Shown: one piece after another, positions 8,656 through 16,291 of the stretch
Layout of the letters: the number at the start of each line of letters is the position of its first letter
Numbering within the stretch: the stretch's first letter is position 1
Assembly (NCBI RefSeq): GCF_001909055.1
Contig: NZ_LVWI01000001.1
Location: 496,001-560,000, forward strand
DNA from: Paenibacillus helianthi
Lineage (GTDB): Bacteria > Bacillota > Bacilli > Paenibacillales > Paenibacillaceae
Direction: 5' to 3'
DNA: 64,000 nucleotides
Notes under the pieces: model-generated
Told to the model about the DNA's origin: nothing
Seen by the model: only the letters and a program-made list of their open reading frames with translations
Database searches by the model: none
Program-made: the position numbers and the translations under genes

Positions 8656-9605
8656 GCTTTTTTCCCTCCTGTATCTCCACCCATGCGGCTTGAGACCAGC
8701 ATATTAAGCAAGGAGAAAATAATCGTGACGAGGAACAGCAGAACTGCCGTAGCCGCCGCCGTACCAAAGAATCCATTACGGAAGGCTTCACTATACAGAT
8801 AGGTCACCATTGTAATCCCTTCCTGCCGTGTCGAGCCGGTTCCGGATTGGCCCAGGAATACATATGGCTCTGTGAAGAGCTGCAGGGCGCCAATCGTTGA
8901 GAGCAGGGTAACAAAAATAATGAACGGACGCAGCAGCGGCAGTGTAATGAACGTAAGCTGCTGTCTTCTGCTGGCTCCGTCGATGCGGGCCGCTTCATAC
9001 AGATCCATCGGAATACTCTGTAGACCGGAGAGGAAGATAATCGCGTTGTAGCCCGTCCAGCGCCACATGACCATCGAGGATATGGCAATTTTGACGCCCC
9101 ACCACCCGGAGTTGAAGGCTACGCTGTCTAAGCCCAGTCCATTCAGCATCCAGTTGATCATCCCGTTATTGCCGAACAGTGTGCTGAATACCAGCGTAAC
9201 GGCAACGATAGAAGTGATGTTCGGCATAAAATAGAGAATGCGGAATGTTTTTTTGAACCGGGTCATCCCGGAATGCAGGAGTACCGCCAGCAGCAGCGCC
9301 AGAATAATCTGCGGCACTGTTCCCATAAGTCCCATAATGAGCGTGTTGGTGAAAGAGATCCAGAAGGTGGGGTCGCTCGTCACCAGATCATAGTTTTTCA
9401 TGCCGACATACTTCATGGGACCCAGTGCATCCCACTTGAAAAAGGATAAATAAATCGTGAAAAAGATCGGGTACAGTCCAAATATCGAGAACAGAATAAA
9501 GAAAGGAGAAATAAAGGTATATGCAGTAATGCGGCTCCGTCTTTGTTCAGTTAAAAAAGGGCGTTTGCTCTCGGCATGTGGACTCGCGAGTACGGGCTCA
9601 GCCAT
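8652..9605 (-). CDS. Sugar ABC transporter permease, MalF type
   Basis: First permease of the importer, 317 residues, about six membrane segments (first at residues 27-48, TAYTFISPFFILFSIFG). The EAA loop reads DLYEAARIDGASRRQQLTFITLPLL. It has a clear GGAGG ribosome site, lies 97 bp after the binding-protein gene and overlaps the MalG-type partner by 4 bp. Together with that partner it forms the membrane channel. The substrate is a carbohydrate, probably an oligosaccharide or glycoside, by family membership only. Confidence 0.94.
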   Translation of the reverse strand: MAEPVLASPHAESKRPFLTEQRRSRITAYTFISPFFILFSIFGLYPIFFTIYLSFFKWDALGPMKYVGMKNYDLVTSDPTFWISFTNTLIMGLMGTVPQIILALLLAVLLHSGMTRFKKTFRILYFMPNITSIVAVTLVFSTLFGNNGMINWMLNGLGLDSVAFNSGWWGVKIAISSMVMWRWTGYNAIIFLSGLQSIPMDLYEAARIDGASRRQQLTFITLPLLRPFIIFVTLLSTIGALQLFTEPYVFLGQSGTGSTRQEGITMVTYLYSEAFRNGFFGTAAATAVLLFLVTIIFSLLNMLVSSRMGGDTGGKKA

Positions 9606-9702
9606 GTCACACCTCCAGGGAATATAACGTTTTTAAATCCGGATTCAAGGAGGATACTGCACCCCATGAATCCGGACGGTCATGATAACTTCATTGAAAG
9701 AC

Positions 9703-11061
9703 TTAGCCGCGTTCTGCCAGAGTCTTCGCCTGTTTCACAGCTTCATCCCACTCTTTGGCCGGATCGGCTTTCTTCTCCAGCACGTTTTTCAAGGCGTTCT
9801 TGAAGAACGTATCGGTCTGGTCATGCAGAGGACCGTAGTAGACAGGTTTTACGCGGTTTGCTGATTTACCGAATTCAACCGCAGTCTGCTGGCCGCCAAA
9901 GAAATCATCCTTGAAGTCCTTAAATGCAGGATCTTCATACAGTGCAGGAATGGAAGGCATCAGACCCTTGGTCTTGAACGATTCGAGCTGGTTGTCTTTA
10001 TTGACCAGCCATTGGATAAAGTCATAAGCTTCCTTAGGATGCTTGCCTTCCTTTGGCAGGGTGATGAACGATCCGCCCCAGTTGCCTGCACCTTCAGGAA
10101 GCTGGGCGATTTTCCATTTGCCGGAGGAATCCGGTGCGTTGCTCTTAATGTTGCCAGCCATCCATGCAGGTCCCATAACCACTGCAAAGGAACCGTCACT
10201 CATACCTTGACCCCACTCAGGGGACCACAGCATTACATTGCTGATCCAGCCTTCCTGAATGCCCTTAACCGTGAAATCATAAGCTTTCTTCACCTGCGGA
10301 TTCGTGTCGCCGATGAATTTGCCGTCAGCTTTGCTGAAGTAAATTTCGTCAGCGGATTGATCGCGCAGAGCGTTATAAGTCAGATCCGTCAGATCCACAA
10401 ACGGCTTGCCGGTTTTGTCTTTGAACGCTTTAGCTACCGTAGCGAACTTATCCCAGGTATCAATAGCAGCGCCGAAGCCGTCAGGATCATCCGGTAACCC
10501 TGCAGCCTTAGCCAAGTCCGTGCGGTAGTATACAACGGTAGGTCCGATATCTGTTGGAAGACCCAATTGGAAGCTGCCATCCACAGAAGAGGCTTGTTTC
10601 CATTTCCAGTCCAGATAATTGGCTTGAATATCCTTCGCACCATAATCGTTCAAGTTGTAGAATTTATCCTGAGCCCCCAGGAAACGTTCCATGAAACCGA
10701 TTTCAAGTTGAAAAATATCAGGTGCTCCCGAACCCGCAGACAATGCTGTCGTCAGGTTGTTGTGGTGAGCGGTCTGGTCACCGGTGTTCTGAACCTTAAT
10801 GGTAATGTTCGGATGATCCTTCGTGTATTGGTTCGCCAGCTCTTCATAGTTGACATTGCCAAGCGTCCAGAAGGAGAGCTCAATTTTTTCAGCAGGATCT
10901 GCAGCCTTTTCGGTTGCCGGAGCATTTGTACTTGCTGCGTTGTTACCCGCATTTTCTTTTTTGGTGTCGTTCCCGGCTTTGTTGTTCCCTCCGCATCCTG
11001 CCAGTGAACCTACTAGCAGAACGGCGGCAAGTGACACTGCCAGGTGCTTTGCTTTTCTCAT
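9703..11061 (-). CDS. Sugar-binding lipoprotein of ABC importer
   Basis: Family-1 solute-binding lipoprotein of 452 residues that captures sugar outside the cell for the permeases downstream. The signal peptide ends in a lipobox LAGC (Cys about residue 23), followed by a disordered Asn/Ala/Lys-rich linker and the mature fold (KIELSFWTLGNVNYEELANQ, GSGAPDIFQLEIGFMERFL, VVMGPAWMAGNIKS). It is the first gene of a six-gene minus-strand operon continuing through two permeases, kinase, anchored binding protein and regulator to 3001. AAAGGGG lies upstream of the ATG. The 224-bp gap before it, shared with the divergent small gene at 11286, must hold the promoter; I could not pick convincing hexamers. 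Confidence 0.93.
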   Translation of the reverse strand: MRKAKHLAVSLAAVLLVGSLAGCGGNNKAGNDTKKENAGNNAASTNAPATEKAADPAEKIELSFWTLGNVNYEELANQYTKDHPNITIKVQNTGDQTAHHNNLTTALSAGSGAPDIFQLEIGFMERFLGAQDKFYNLNDYGAKDIQANYLDWKWKQASSVDGSFQLGLPTDIGPTVVYYRTDLAKAAGLPDDPDGFGAAIDTWDKFATVAKAFKDKTGKPFVDLTDLTYNALRDQSADEIYFSKADGKFIGDTNPQVKKAYDFTVKGIQEGWISNVMLWSPEWGQGMSDGSFAVVMGPAWMAGNIKSNAPDSSGKWKIAQLPEGAGNWGGSFITLPKEGKHPKEAYDFIQWLVNKDNQLESFKTKGLMPSIPALYEDPAFKDFKDDFFGGQQTAVEFGKSANRVKPVYYGPLHDQTDTFFKNALKNVLEKKADPAKEWDEAVKQAKTLAERG

Positions 11062-11285
11062 TCCTCTGTACCCCTTTCAAAGGTTTCTCTTACAAGATTT
11101 AGTGTACAGTAGGCAATCCGGTTTTTTGAGGAGGCAAACTTCCGATTTATGGTGGAAATATTTACGATAGTGGTTATTCACCTTTGTGCTCACTCTGGAT
11201 TTATGTGCTGCACACAGGTATACTATTTTTATTTCCATCCTTCCCCCATCCAGATCCTTATATTTTACAAAAGGAGAGTATTATC

Positions 11286-11498
11286 ATGCCTATCAACCGC
11301 CCTTTGCTGACCGACAACGATCTTCAGGAAGCCGTTGACCGCAAACTGCCGGTTCGGGTCTTCGAGGATGACCATCTGGTGAATTCCGGAGCGACCGTCG
11401 TCCGCTTCACCGATTCGGATGTTGTGATTCAATCCCGGGTCAGCGACTTAACCTATTATTCCCGCAGGAGCTGCCAGTTCTTTGAGGTTAGACCTTAG
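11286..11498 (+). CDS. Small conserved-looking protein, 70 residues, function unknown
   Basis: A 70-residue soluble acidic protein (MPINRPLLTDNDLQEAVDRK ... SCQFFEVRP). I do not recognise a named family. The ATG at 11286 has an ideal AGGAGAG site 7 nt upstream, while the frame's upstream extension (from 11184) has none, so the short version is taken. The sequence looks like a compact alpha/beta fold: an N-terminal amphipathic helix, then alternating hydrophobic strands (PVRVFEDDHLV, ATVVRFTDSDVVIQSRV). It is divergent from the sugar ABC operon and just left of a transposon relic. No terminator was noted after it. Confidence 0.7.
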   Translation: MPINRPLLTDNDLQEAVDRKLPVRVFEDDHLVNSGATVVRFTDSDVVIQSRVSDLTYYSRRSCQFFEVRP

Positions 11499-11639
11499 CC
11501 GCTTTAACAAATTCACATTTGATTATGCACAAAAGAGCTGTCGCATAAGCCATGAAATGGTGGTACGCTCTTTGTTTCAAGAGTTGGATAGACGGTTGCG
11601 CTAGGTGAGGACGCTCCGCGAACGAAACGTTGTTCCAAT

Positions 11640-11705
11640 CGCTGTGGTCTCCAGATTTTTTTCATTCCCCTTAGCGGTGAAAATCCGGAGACCAAGGCGA
11701 ACGCT
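11640..11705. repeat. Intergenic hairpin repeat, copy A
   Basis: Inverted repeat with arms at 11645-11659 and 11680-11694: 8 bp (TGGTCTCC/GGAGACCA), one A-C mismatch, then 6 bp (GATTTT/AAAATC), around a 20-nt loop. It is preceded by CGCTG and followed directly by AGGCGAACGCT. The same architecture with a different but self-complementary stem is found at 44306-44373. The copy lies in the leader of the IS1182 relic. The function is unknown. Confidence 0.65.
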
Positions 11706-11847
11706 TCGCTTTTCCACAATCATTCCGTTCTCTCCGCTGTTTAAGTGGGAACCCTATCTGCAATCCTTCTAAAATCATAAATAAAGAAACCTTTCTTTGG
11801 TAAAATGGAAGTGCACACAACCATTTTAAATCAAGGATAGGTTTCTT

Positions 11848-11990
11848 TTGTACATTCAATATACCATGGACCAACTTTGCTTGGAGAGTGGACCAGAAAG
11901 AAGATATTCCAGAAAATCATCGTCTACGCCTACACTCTGCTGGAGCAAGCAACCAAAGACCAAAAACGAAGAGCAGCAATTCTCCAGTAG
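11848..11990 (+). pseudogene. IS1182-type transposase remnant
   Basis: It starts TTG-TAC-ATT (MYIQYTMDQLCL), the usual opening of IS1182 transposases. A frame change then gives EDIPENH, and another gives IIVYAYT, corresponding to residues some 40 positions further on in intact proteins. The sequence then jumps to a C-terminal-like tail (ATKDQKRRAAILQ-stop at 11988-11990). The catalytic core is gone. The family assignment is from memory of these short motifs. Confidence 0.65.
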
Positions 11991-12116
11991 TGGAAGAATC
12001 ACTGCTCTTCTTTCGTTTTACGATTTTTTAAAATGAACTTTCCCACTCGTAGAAAATTCTACTTATGGGACAGCCCCTATCTTTTTAAACGTTATAGGTT
12101 TGCTGGACTGCTACAG

Positions 12117-12275
12117 TTATTTCTTCAACCCGCCATTCGCCTTCATTTTCTCGCTCAGAATATCCTGAAAGCTGAGTGTTTTGTCATCGGACCTTTGCGG
12201 CTTCGGATCAGCCACAGGTTGAGGTCTGAAATATTGATGATTATAGGCCATAAGATTATGTACTGTCATACTCAT
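12117..12275 (-). CDS. Small protein, 52 residues, function unknown
   Basis: A 52-residue protein, MSMTVHNLMAYNHQYFRPQP ... LSFQDILSEKMKANGGLKK. It has a perfect AAGGAGG ribosome site 8 nt before the ATG, the best evidence that it is translated. The N-terminal half is Pro/Gln/Tyr-rich and probably unstructured; the C-terminal half (SFQDILSEKMKA) predicts one amphipathic helix. I do not recognise a family. It lies just right of the IS1182 relic; its stop is 40 bp from the element's right end, so the original downstream context may have been displaced. Confidence 0.65.
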   Translation of the reverse strand: MSMTVHNLMAYNHQYFRPQPVADPKPQRSDDKTLSFQDILSEKMKANGGLKK

Positions 12276-12387
12276 TTAAGTTCAACCTCCTTGAATAGGT
12301 TCGACCATATTTGCGTATCTGCGCATCATCTTATCCCTTATTTAACCCGTACCTTCCAATCCTAAACAGTTTTTTTGCATATGAAGA

Positions 12388-12432
12388 TAAAAAAAATAAA
12401 AACCTCCGTATCCGCTAAGCGGAATGGAGGTT
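12388..12432 (-). terminator. Intrinsic terminator after aldo/keto reductase
   Basis: Hairpin 12401-12432: outer arms AACCTCC/GGAGGTT, inner TCCGC/GCGGA. On the minus strand it is followed by a T-rich tract, fitting the end of the gene at 12476-13474. Confidence 0.8.
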
Positions 12433-12475
12433 GAACAAGTTTCAATAGTAAGAGGCCTATACACATTTAGGTTCA

Positions 12476-13474
12476 TTATTTCTGAGCTGACCAGGAGACT
12501 TCATTCAGATGATCAAGCTCGCCTTGCTCAAGACGGAAGCTCATGGCTCCAATATTCTCCTGTGCATGACGTACCTTGGAAGCACCTGGAATAGCAACTA
12601 CCGTGTCCCCGTTGTAATATATCAGCCAGTTAAGGGCAATTTGACCAGGAGTCACTCCATACTTCTCAGCTAATCCCTTCAGGCTCTCTATTAATGGCTT
12701 ACTGCGGGCCAGCCCTTTGTCATCCAGGCCGGACTGCAATTTTCGCATACGTGATATTGCCTGGATCTGCGCAGGGTCCTGGTGGAAGCGTCCGGTCAGG
12801 ATGCCTTGCTGCAGCGGGGAGTAGGCGATAATCGAAATCCCAAGCTCTTTAGCCGCCGCCATCGTTCCATTCCGGTCTATTTTTCGGTCCAGCAGATTGT
12901 ATTTCACTTGGTTGGAGACAAGGTTCAGGCCATATTGGCGGAGCAGCTGGTGGGCCTCTGTCATCTGTTTCGCCGAATAGTTGCTCACCCCGATGTTACG
13001 GATCTTACCAGCTTGCACAAGACCGGCCATCGCTTTCATCTCACTGGCGATCGAAGAGAGGGAAAAGGGCTGATGAATCTGGTACAAATCGATATCCCGC
13101 CCGCCAAGGCAGCGAAGCCGTTCATCAATCGTGGAAGTAATGGAATTAGCGGTGCGGAACAGCGGCCACCATTTGGTTGCAATCAGAGGCGTGGCATGGG
13201 GGCTGTTCTCCCTCTTCAACTGATCCAGCACATGAGCCAGAGCTTCCTCCGATTTTCCGCCGCCATAAATCTCTGCAGTATCAACCCAATTCATGCCGCC
13301 TTCCAGACTTACCCGGACAATTTCCAGAATATCCGCATCCTCCAGATTACTCCAATACTTCCCGACAATGCCTTTGCCCCGGCTGAATTGCCAGCATCCC
13401 AGTCCAAGCGGTGACACCAATAACGCGGATTGCCCCAAAGGACGTAAGCCGGCAGTTGCCCATCCTGATTCCAT
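12476..13474 (-). CDS. Aldo/keto reductase
   Basis: NAD(P)H-dependent oxidoreductase of the aldo/keto reductase superfamily, 332 residues, a TIM barrel in the cytosol. The catalytic tetrad can be placed: Asp and Tyr in WVDTAEIYGGGKSEE (about residues 62-70), Lys in LIATKWWP and His in DLYQIHQP. The C-terminal coenzyme-binding motif is GASKVRHAQENIGA. The start is supported by an AGAAGGATG site 8 nt upstream. It stands alone: a terminator follows, and the next gene upstream on this strand is 180 bp away. The physiological substrate cannot be inferred; the sequence resembles general-stress and YhdN-type reductases. Confidence 0.9.
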   Translation of the reverse strand: MESGWATAGLRPLGQSALLVSPLGLGCWQFSRGKGIVGKYWSNLEDADILEIVRVSLEGGMNWVDTAEIYGGGKSEEALAHVLDQLKRENSPHATPLIATKWWPLFRTANSITSTIDERLRCLGGRDIDLYQIHQPFSLSSIASEMKAMAGLVQAGKIRNIGVSNYSAKQMTEAHQLLRQYGLNLVSNQVKYNLLDRKIDRNGTMAAAKELGISIIAYSPLQQGILTGRFHQDPAQIQAISRMRKLQSGLDDKGLARSKPLIESLKGLAEKYGVTPGQIALNWLIYYNGDTVVAIPGASKVRHAQENIGAMSFRLEQGELDHLNEVSWSAQK

Positions 13475-13655
13475 GAATCATCCTTCTCCCATAGATAGAG
13501 TACGATCTGATGTGCAGACTGAACACAGAAAATCCCTGTGCTAATCAGCAGATACAACCCCAGCTTAAGACTTAAGGCTTTGACTGTCAATTTAGCATAC
13601 AGTCAGCTGGACTGTCTCTGAAACGAGTCTGTTCCCGTATGGGTTATCCGGCGGT

Positions 13656-15320
13656 TCAATCCGTATTGTCAGCTTCCCGTATAGTGAGGATAGAACTCTT
13701 CCCCTCCCAAGTCACTGAAAGTCCAAGAGCATGGATCAGTGCAGAGGCCGGGACCAGCTCTGTATAGCTGACTTTTACCGGAGGCGGGGTCATTGTCATA
13801 CTTTTGCCGCCAGCTAACTGGATCTGGCTCTCCCGGATCAGCAGAGACTTGCCGTTTCTCGTAAGCTTTGTGCCTGCATCCCAAGTAACCGTATAACCCA
13901 GACTCTCCGATACGGCACGGACCGGCAGCATCAATCTTCCATTTACATAGATCGGCGGCTGCTCGGCTTCCAGAGGCTTTCCGTTAACGACTAGGTTAAT
14001 CGGCTTTAGAATCGGCGACAGCCTGAACGGCCGTGATTCGAGCACACTGATGCCTAGCTGGCCGAACATGTTCGTTCCCCAGGCTACTGCAGTTCCGTCC
14101 TTGAGCACTGCGTATCTGCTGTTCTCCCCTGAGGTGATGGATACCGGAGACTGAAGACCTTTGATTTGCTTAGGGGTTGTGAACGTCAGTTTGGGATCTG
14201 TTGCATGGTTTTCACCCCAGGTCCAGACGGTACCATCCTTCTTCACTCCAACAAACCCGTCTAACCCCAAACTAAGCTTCGCCAGACCGGTAAGAGAAGT
14301 AACCTTTTGTAAGGAGTTCAAATCCGTTCCAGATGACCACAGCCAATATTCTCCTTTCTTGCTGCGGACAACATTGAAGCCATTTCCTGTATCTATGGTG
14401 ACAATACCGGTTAATCCGGCCATTTTCTTCACAACTAGCTTGGATAGATCATGGACGTCGCCATCCACGCTCCCCCACACCGTCCCGCTTTCTGTCAATG
14501 CAAGCAGGCTAGCCCCATTCATCACAATGGATTTCACATGATACAGATTACTTACAGGAGTTGGCGACAGAGGCAATGCCTTGCCGGGTGCTACTCCTGA
14601 ATCCGATTGCCACACCCACAGAGTGCCATTATCCTTGAGTGCCGCTTGAAAAGCACCCCCTGCGATATCTTTTACACCGCTTATACCCTTAACGGGATTT
14701 GCCGGAGGAATTACAGCATAGCCTGCAGCCGTTCTGTCCGGAGCTGTCCACTGCATTAATGTGCCGTCTTTCTTCAGAGCCAGCATGCCCCCTGAGCAGG
14801 AGGTAATTTTAACGACGTCAGCTAACCCGGGTATGGTCTGCGGCTGCTGAACCTCACTTTGCTGGTTAACCGAAATGTTATCATCCTTGGCATAAGCCCC
14901 CCACACCGTCACCGTCCCCTCTTCTCTCAGCGCCAGATAATATCCATATCCAATCAATAGCTGCCGGGTATGGTCCAGCGCCTCAATACGGTGTGGAGTT
15001 ATAGTCCAGCCCTGAGGCCCGGCAGTGCCATTTGCGAATTGGCCATATACATTGCTGCCCCAAACCCATACGGAACCATCCTTGCCAAGTGCAAATGAAC
15101 TTCCGCCCCAGAACCCTGCAGATGCTACGATTTGTTGAATCCCTGGCAGTTTGGAAGCTGCTGAAACGGTGCTGTTTGCCACTGCTGCCGAATCAGAAGT
15201 TGAAGTTGAACCGGAGGCAGTTACGTGAATAGAAGGTAATCCAAATACTCCAGTTACTGCAGTTACAGCAATTGTTGATAGCATACCTAAAAGTCGGATT
15301 TTCCGGAAAAATATATTCAT
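13656..15320 (-). CDS. Secreted RCC1-repeat protein with copper-amine-oxidase-like stalk domain
   Basis: Exported protein of 554 residues. N-terminal signal peptide (basic start, hydrophobic LLGMLSTIAVTAVTGVFGL). Residues about 60-430 contain RCC1-type beta-propeller repeats with recurring WxxG and G-S/D-x-W-V-W-G motifs (KDGSVWVWGSN, KDGTVWTWGEN, KDGTAVAWGTN). The last ~110 residues are a Cu_amine_oxidN1-like domain (NLVVNGKPLEAEQPPIYVNG, MLPVRAVSESLGYTVTWD), a common cell-surface module in Paenibacillus that does not itself bind copper. It is divergent from the TPR gene at 15521. The role is unknown; a surface-bound protein-interaction propeller is a reasonable guess. Confidence 0.85.
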   Translation of the reverse strand: MNIFFRKIRLLGMLSTIAVTAVTGVFGLPSIHVTASGSTSTSDSAAVANSTVSAASKLPGIQQIVASAGFWGGSSFALGKDGSVWVWGSNVYGQFANGTAGPQGWTITPHRIEALDHTRQLLIGYGYYLALREEGTVTVWGAYAKDDNISVNQQSEVQQPQTIPGLADVVKITSCSGGMLALKKDGTLMQWTAPDRTAAGYAVIPPANPVKGISGVKDIAGGAFQAALKDNGTLWVWQSDSGVAPGKALPLSPTPVSNLYHVKSIVMNGASLLALTESGTVWGSVDGDVHDLSKLVVKKMAGLTGIVTIDTGNGFNVVRSKKGEYWLWSSGTDLNSLQKVTSLTGLAKLSLGLDGFVGVKKDGTVWTWGENHATDPKLTFTTPKQIKGLQSPVSITSGENSRYAVLKDGTAVAWGTNMFGQLGISVLESRPFRLSPILKPINLVVNGKPLEAEQPPIYVNGRLMLPVRAVSESLGYTVTWDAGTKLTRNGKSLLIRESQIQLAGGKSMTMTPPPVKVSYTELVPASALIHALGLSVTWEGKSSILTIREADNTD

Positions 15321-15450
15321 GGCAATCCTGCCTTTCTTCTCAAGCAGATTGGTATCTTTTGTATAATATAGTCTATATACGCAGTCCAGTCCGCAAAAGT
15401 TGTGCTCGTTCTGTTCAAAAAATTACAATCAGAAATATAGGCTGATATGG

Positions 15451-15456
15451 TATAAT
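15451..15456 (+). promoter_or_regulatory. Extended -10 promoter for TPR gene
   Basis: TGG-TATAAT: a perfect -10 hexamer with the TGn extension, 65 bp before the ATG at 15521. No good -35 hexamer is seen, as is usual for extended -10 promoters. Confidence 0.6.
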
Positions 15457-15520
15457 TACCCTGCTCTGCAGTCTTCTATAGGAAATGAGTTCGGAAACAC
15501 CAATATAACGGAGGGAATTC

Positions 15521-16192
15521 ATGTTTAAAATTCTTGGTTTTTTGCTGCTGTACCGCCTGGTGGGCAACCCTTTTCTGGCACTTATCCTTCTGCTCGTTAT
15601 CCTGTATTTTCTGGACCGCCGATACGTCGGTATATTCCCAAGCATCTCCAAACCCTTCCGCCGGAGCCGCCAAATGTCCAGACTGCGGACGACCATTTCA
15701 CTCAATCCCAATGATGTGTCAGCCAAGTTCGATTTGGCACGGTTGCTGATTGAGCGCAAGCGTTACAGTGAATCCAAGGAACTGCTTGTACAAATCGCTG
15801 ACCGCTACGAGCAATCTGCCGAATATTGGGTTGAGCTCGGCTATGCAAATTTGAAGCTGGGTCTCCTGCCCGAAGGCGAAGCTCAGATGCTGCAAGGCCT
15901 GGAGATCAACCGCAAGGCCCAATACGGACAGCCTTATCTCCGTCTCGCCGAAACCTTCCGCAATACCGACCATGACAAAGCCTTGCACTATGTAACCCAG
16001 TTTCAAGAGATCCAATCCTCCTCCAGCGAAGCCTATTATCTTGCAGGTTCGATGTACAAGGCACTGGGCAGAGTTGACGATGCCAAACGTGCTTTTGCCG
16101 AATCAACAGCTATTTACCGCTCGCTCCCCAAATACAAAAAACGCCAGGAACGCAGATGGGCGCTGCGCAGTTATTTCGCAAAAATGCGTTAG
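15521..16192 (+). CDS. Membrane-anchored tetratricopeptide repeat protein
   Basis: A 223-residue protein with one or two hydrophobic N-terminal segments (residues 2-31, ILGFLLLYRLVGNPFLALIL onward) and a cytoplasmic or extracellular region of four to five TPR-like helical hairpins (SAKFDLARLLIERKRYSESK, AEYWVELGYANLKLG, GQPYLRLAETFRNTD, EAYYLAGSMYKALGRVDDAK). GGAGGG precedes the ATG at good spacing. TPR domains are scaffolds for protein-protein contacts; the partners are unknown. It is a single-gene unit with its own extended -10 promoter and terminator. Confidence 0.85.
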   Translation: MFKILGFLLLYRLVGNPFLALILLLVILYFLDRRYVGIFPSISKPFRRSRQMSRLRTTISLNPNDVSAKFDLARLLIERKRYSESKELLVQIADRYEQSAEYWVELGYANLKLGLLPEGEAQMLQGLEINRKAQYGQPYLRLAETFRNTDHDKALHYVTQFQEIQSSSSEAYYLAGSMYKALGRVDDAKRAFAESTAIYRSLPKYKKRQERRWALRSYFAKMR

Positions 16193-16217
16193 TTCAGCTG
16201 CTACATACATCAACGAA

Positions 16218-16261
16218 AAAACCTCCTGCCAGCACAGGTAATGTGCAGCGGAGGTTTTTTT
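16218..16261. terminator. Bidirectional intrinsic terminator
   Basis: Arms AACCTCCTGC (16220-16229) and GCAGCGGAGGTT (16245-16256) with T runs on both strands, between the convergent TPR and MMPL genes. Confidence 0.85.
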
Positions 16262-16291
16262 GGAGTTCAAACTACAACTCAGATAAAGTTT

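Larger units (their letters stand above)
11535..12077 (+). mobile_element. Internally deleted IS1182-family element (MITE-like relic)
   Basis: The ends are imperfect inverted repeats: GAGCTGTCGCATAAG at 11535-11549 and, on the complement of 12062-12077, GGGCTGTCCCATAAG (13 of 15 match). Between them lie both ends of an IS1182-type transposase gene with the middle missing (see the pseudogene at 11848). About 310 bp separate the left end from the transposase start, longer than I would expect, and this leader contains an unrelated hairpin repeat (11640-11705). No target duplication is obvious at the borders. The element cannot encode its own transposase and would depend on a full-length relative elsewhere. 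Confidence 0.7.

Noticed and set aside
7960..8802. 280-codon plus-strand ORF
   Set aside because: It is antisense to two overlapping permease genes; its His/Arg/Gln-rich sequence is typical of a shadow frame.
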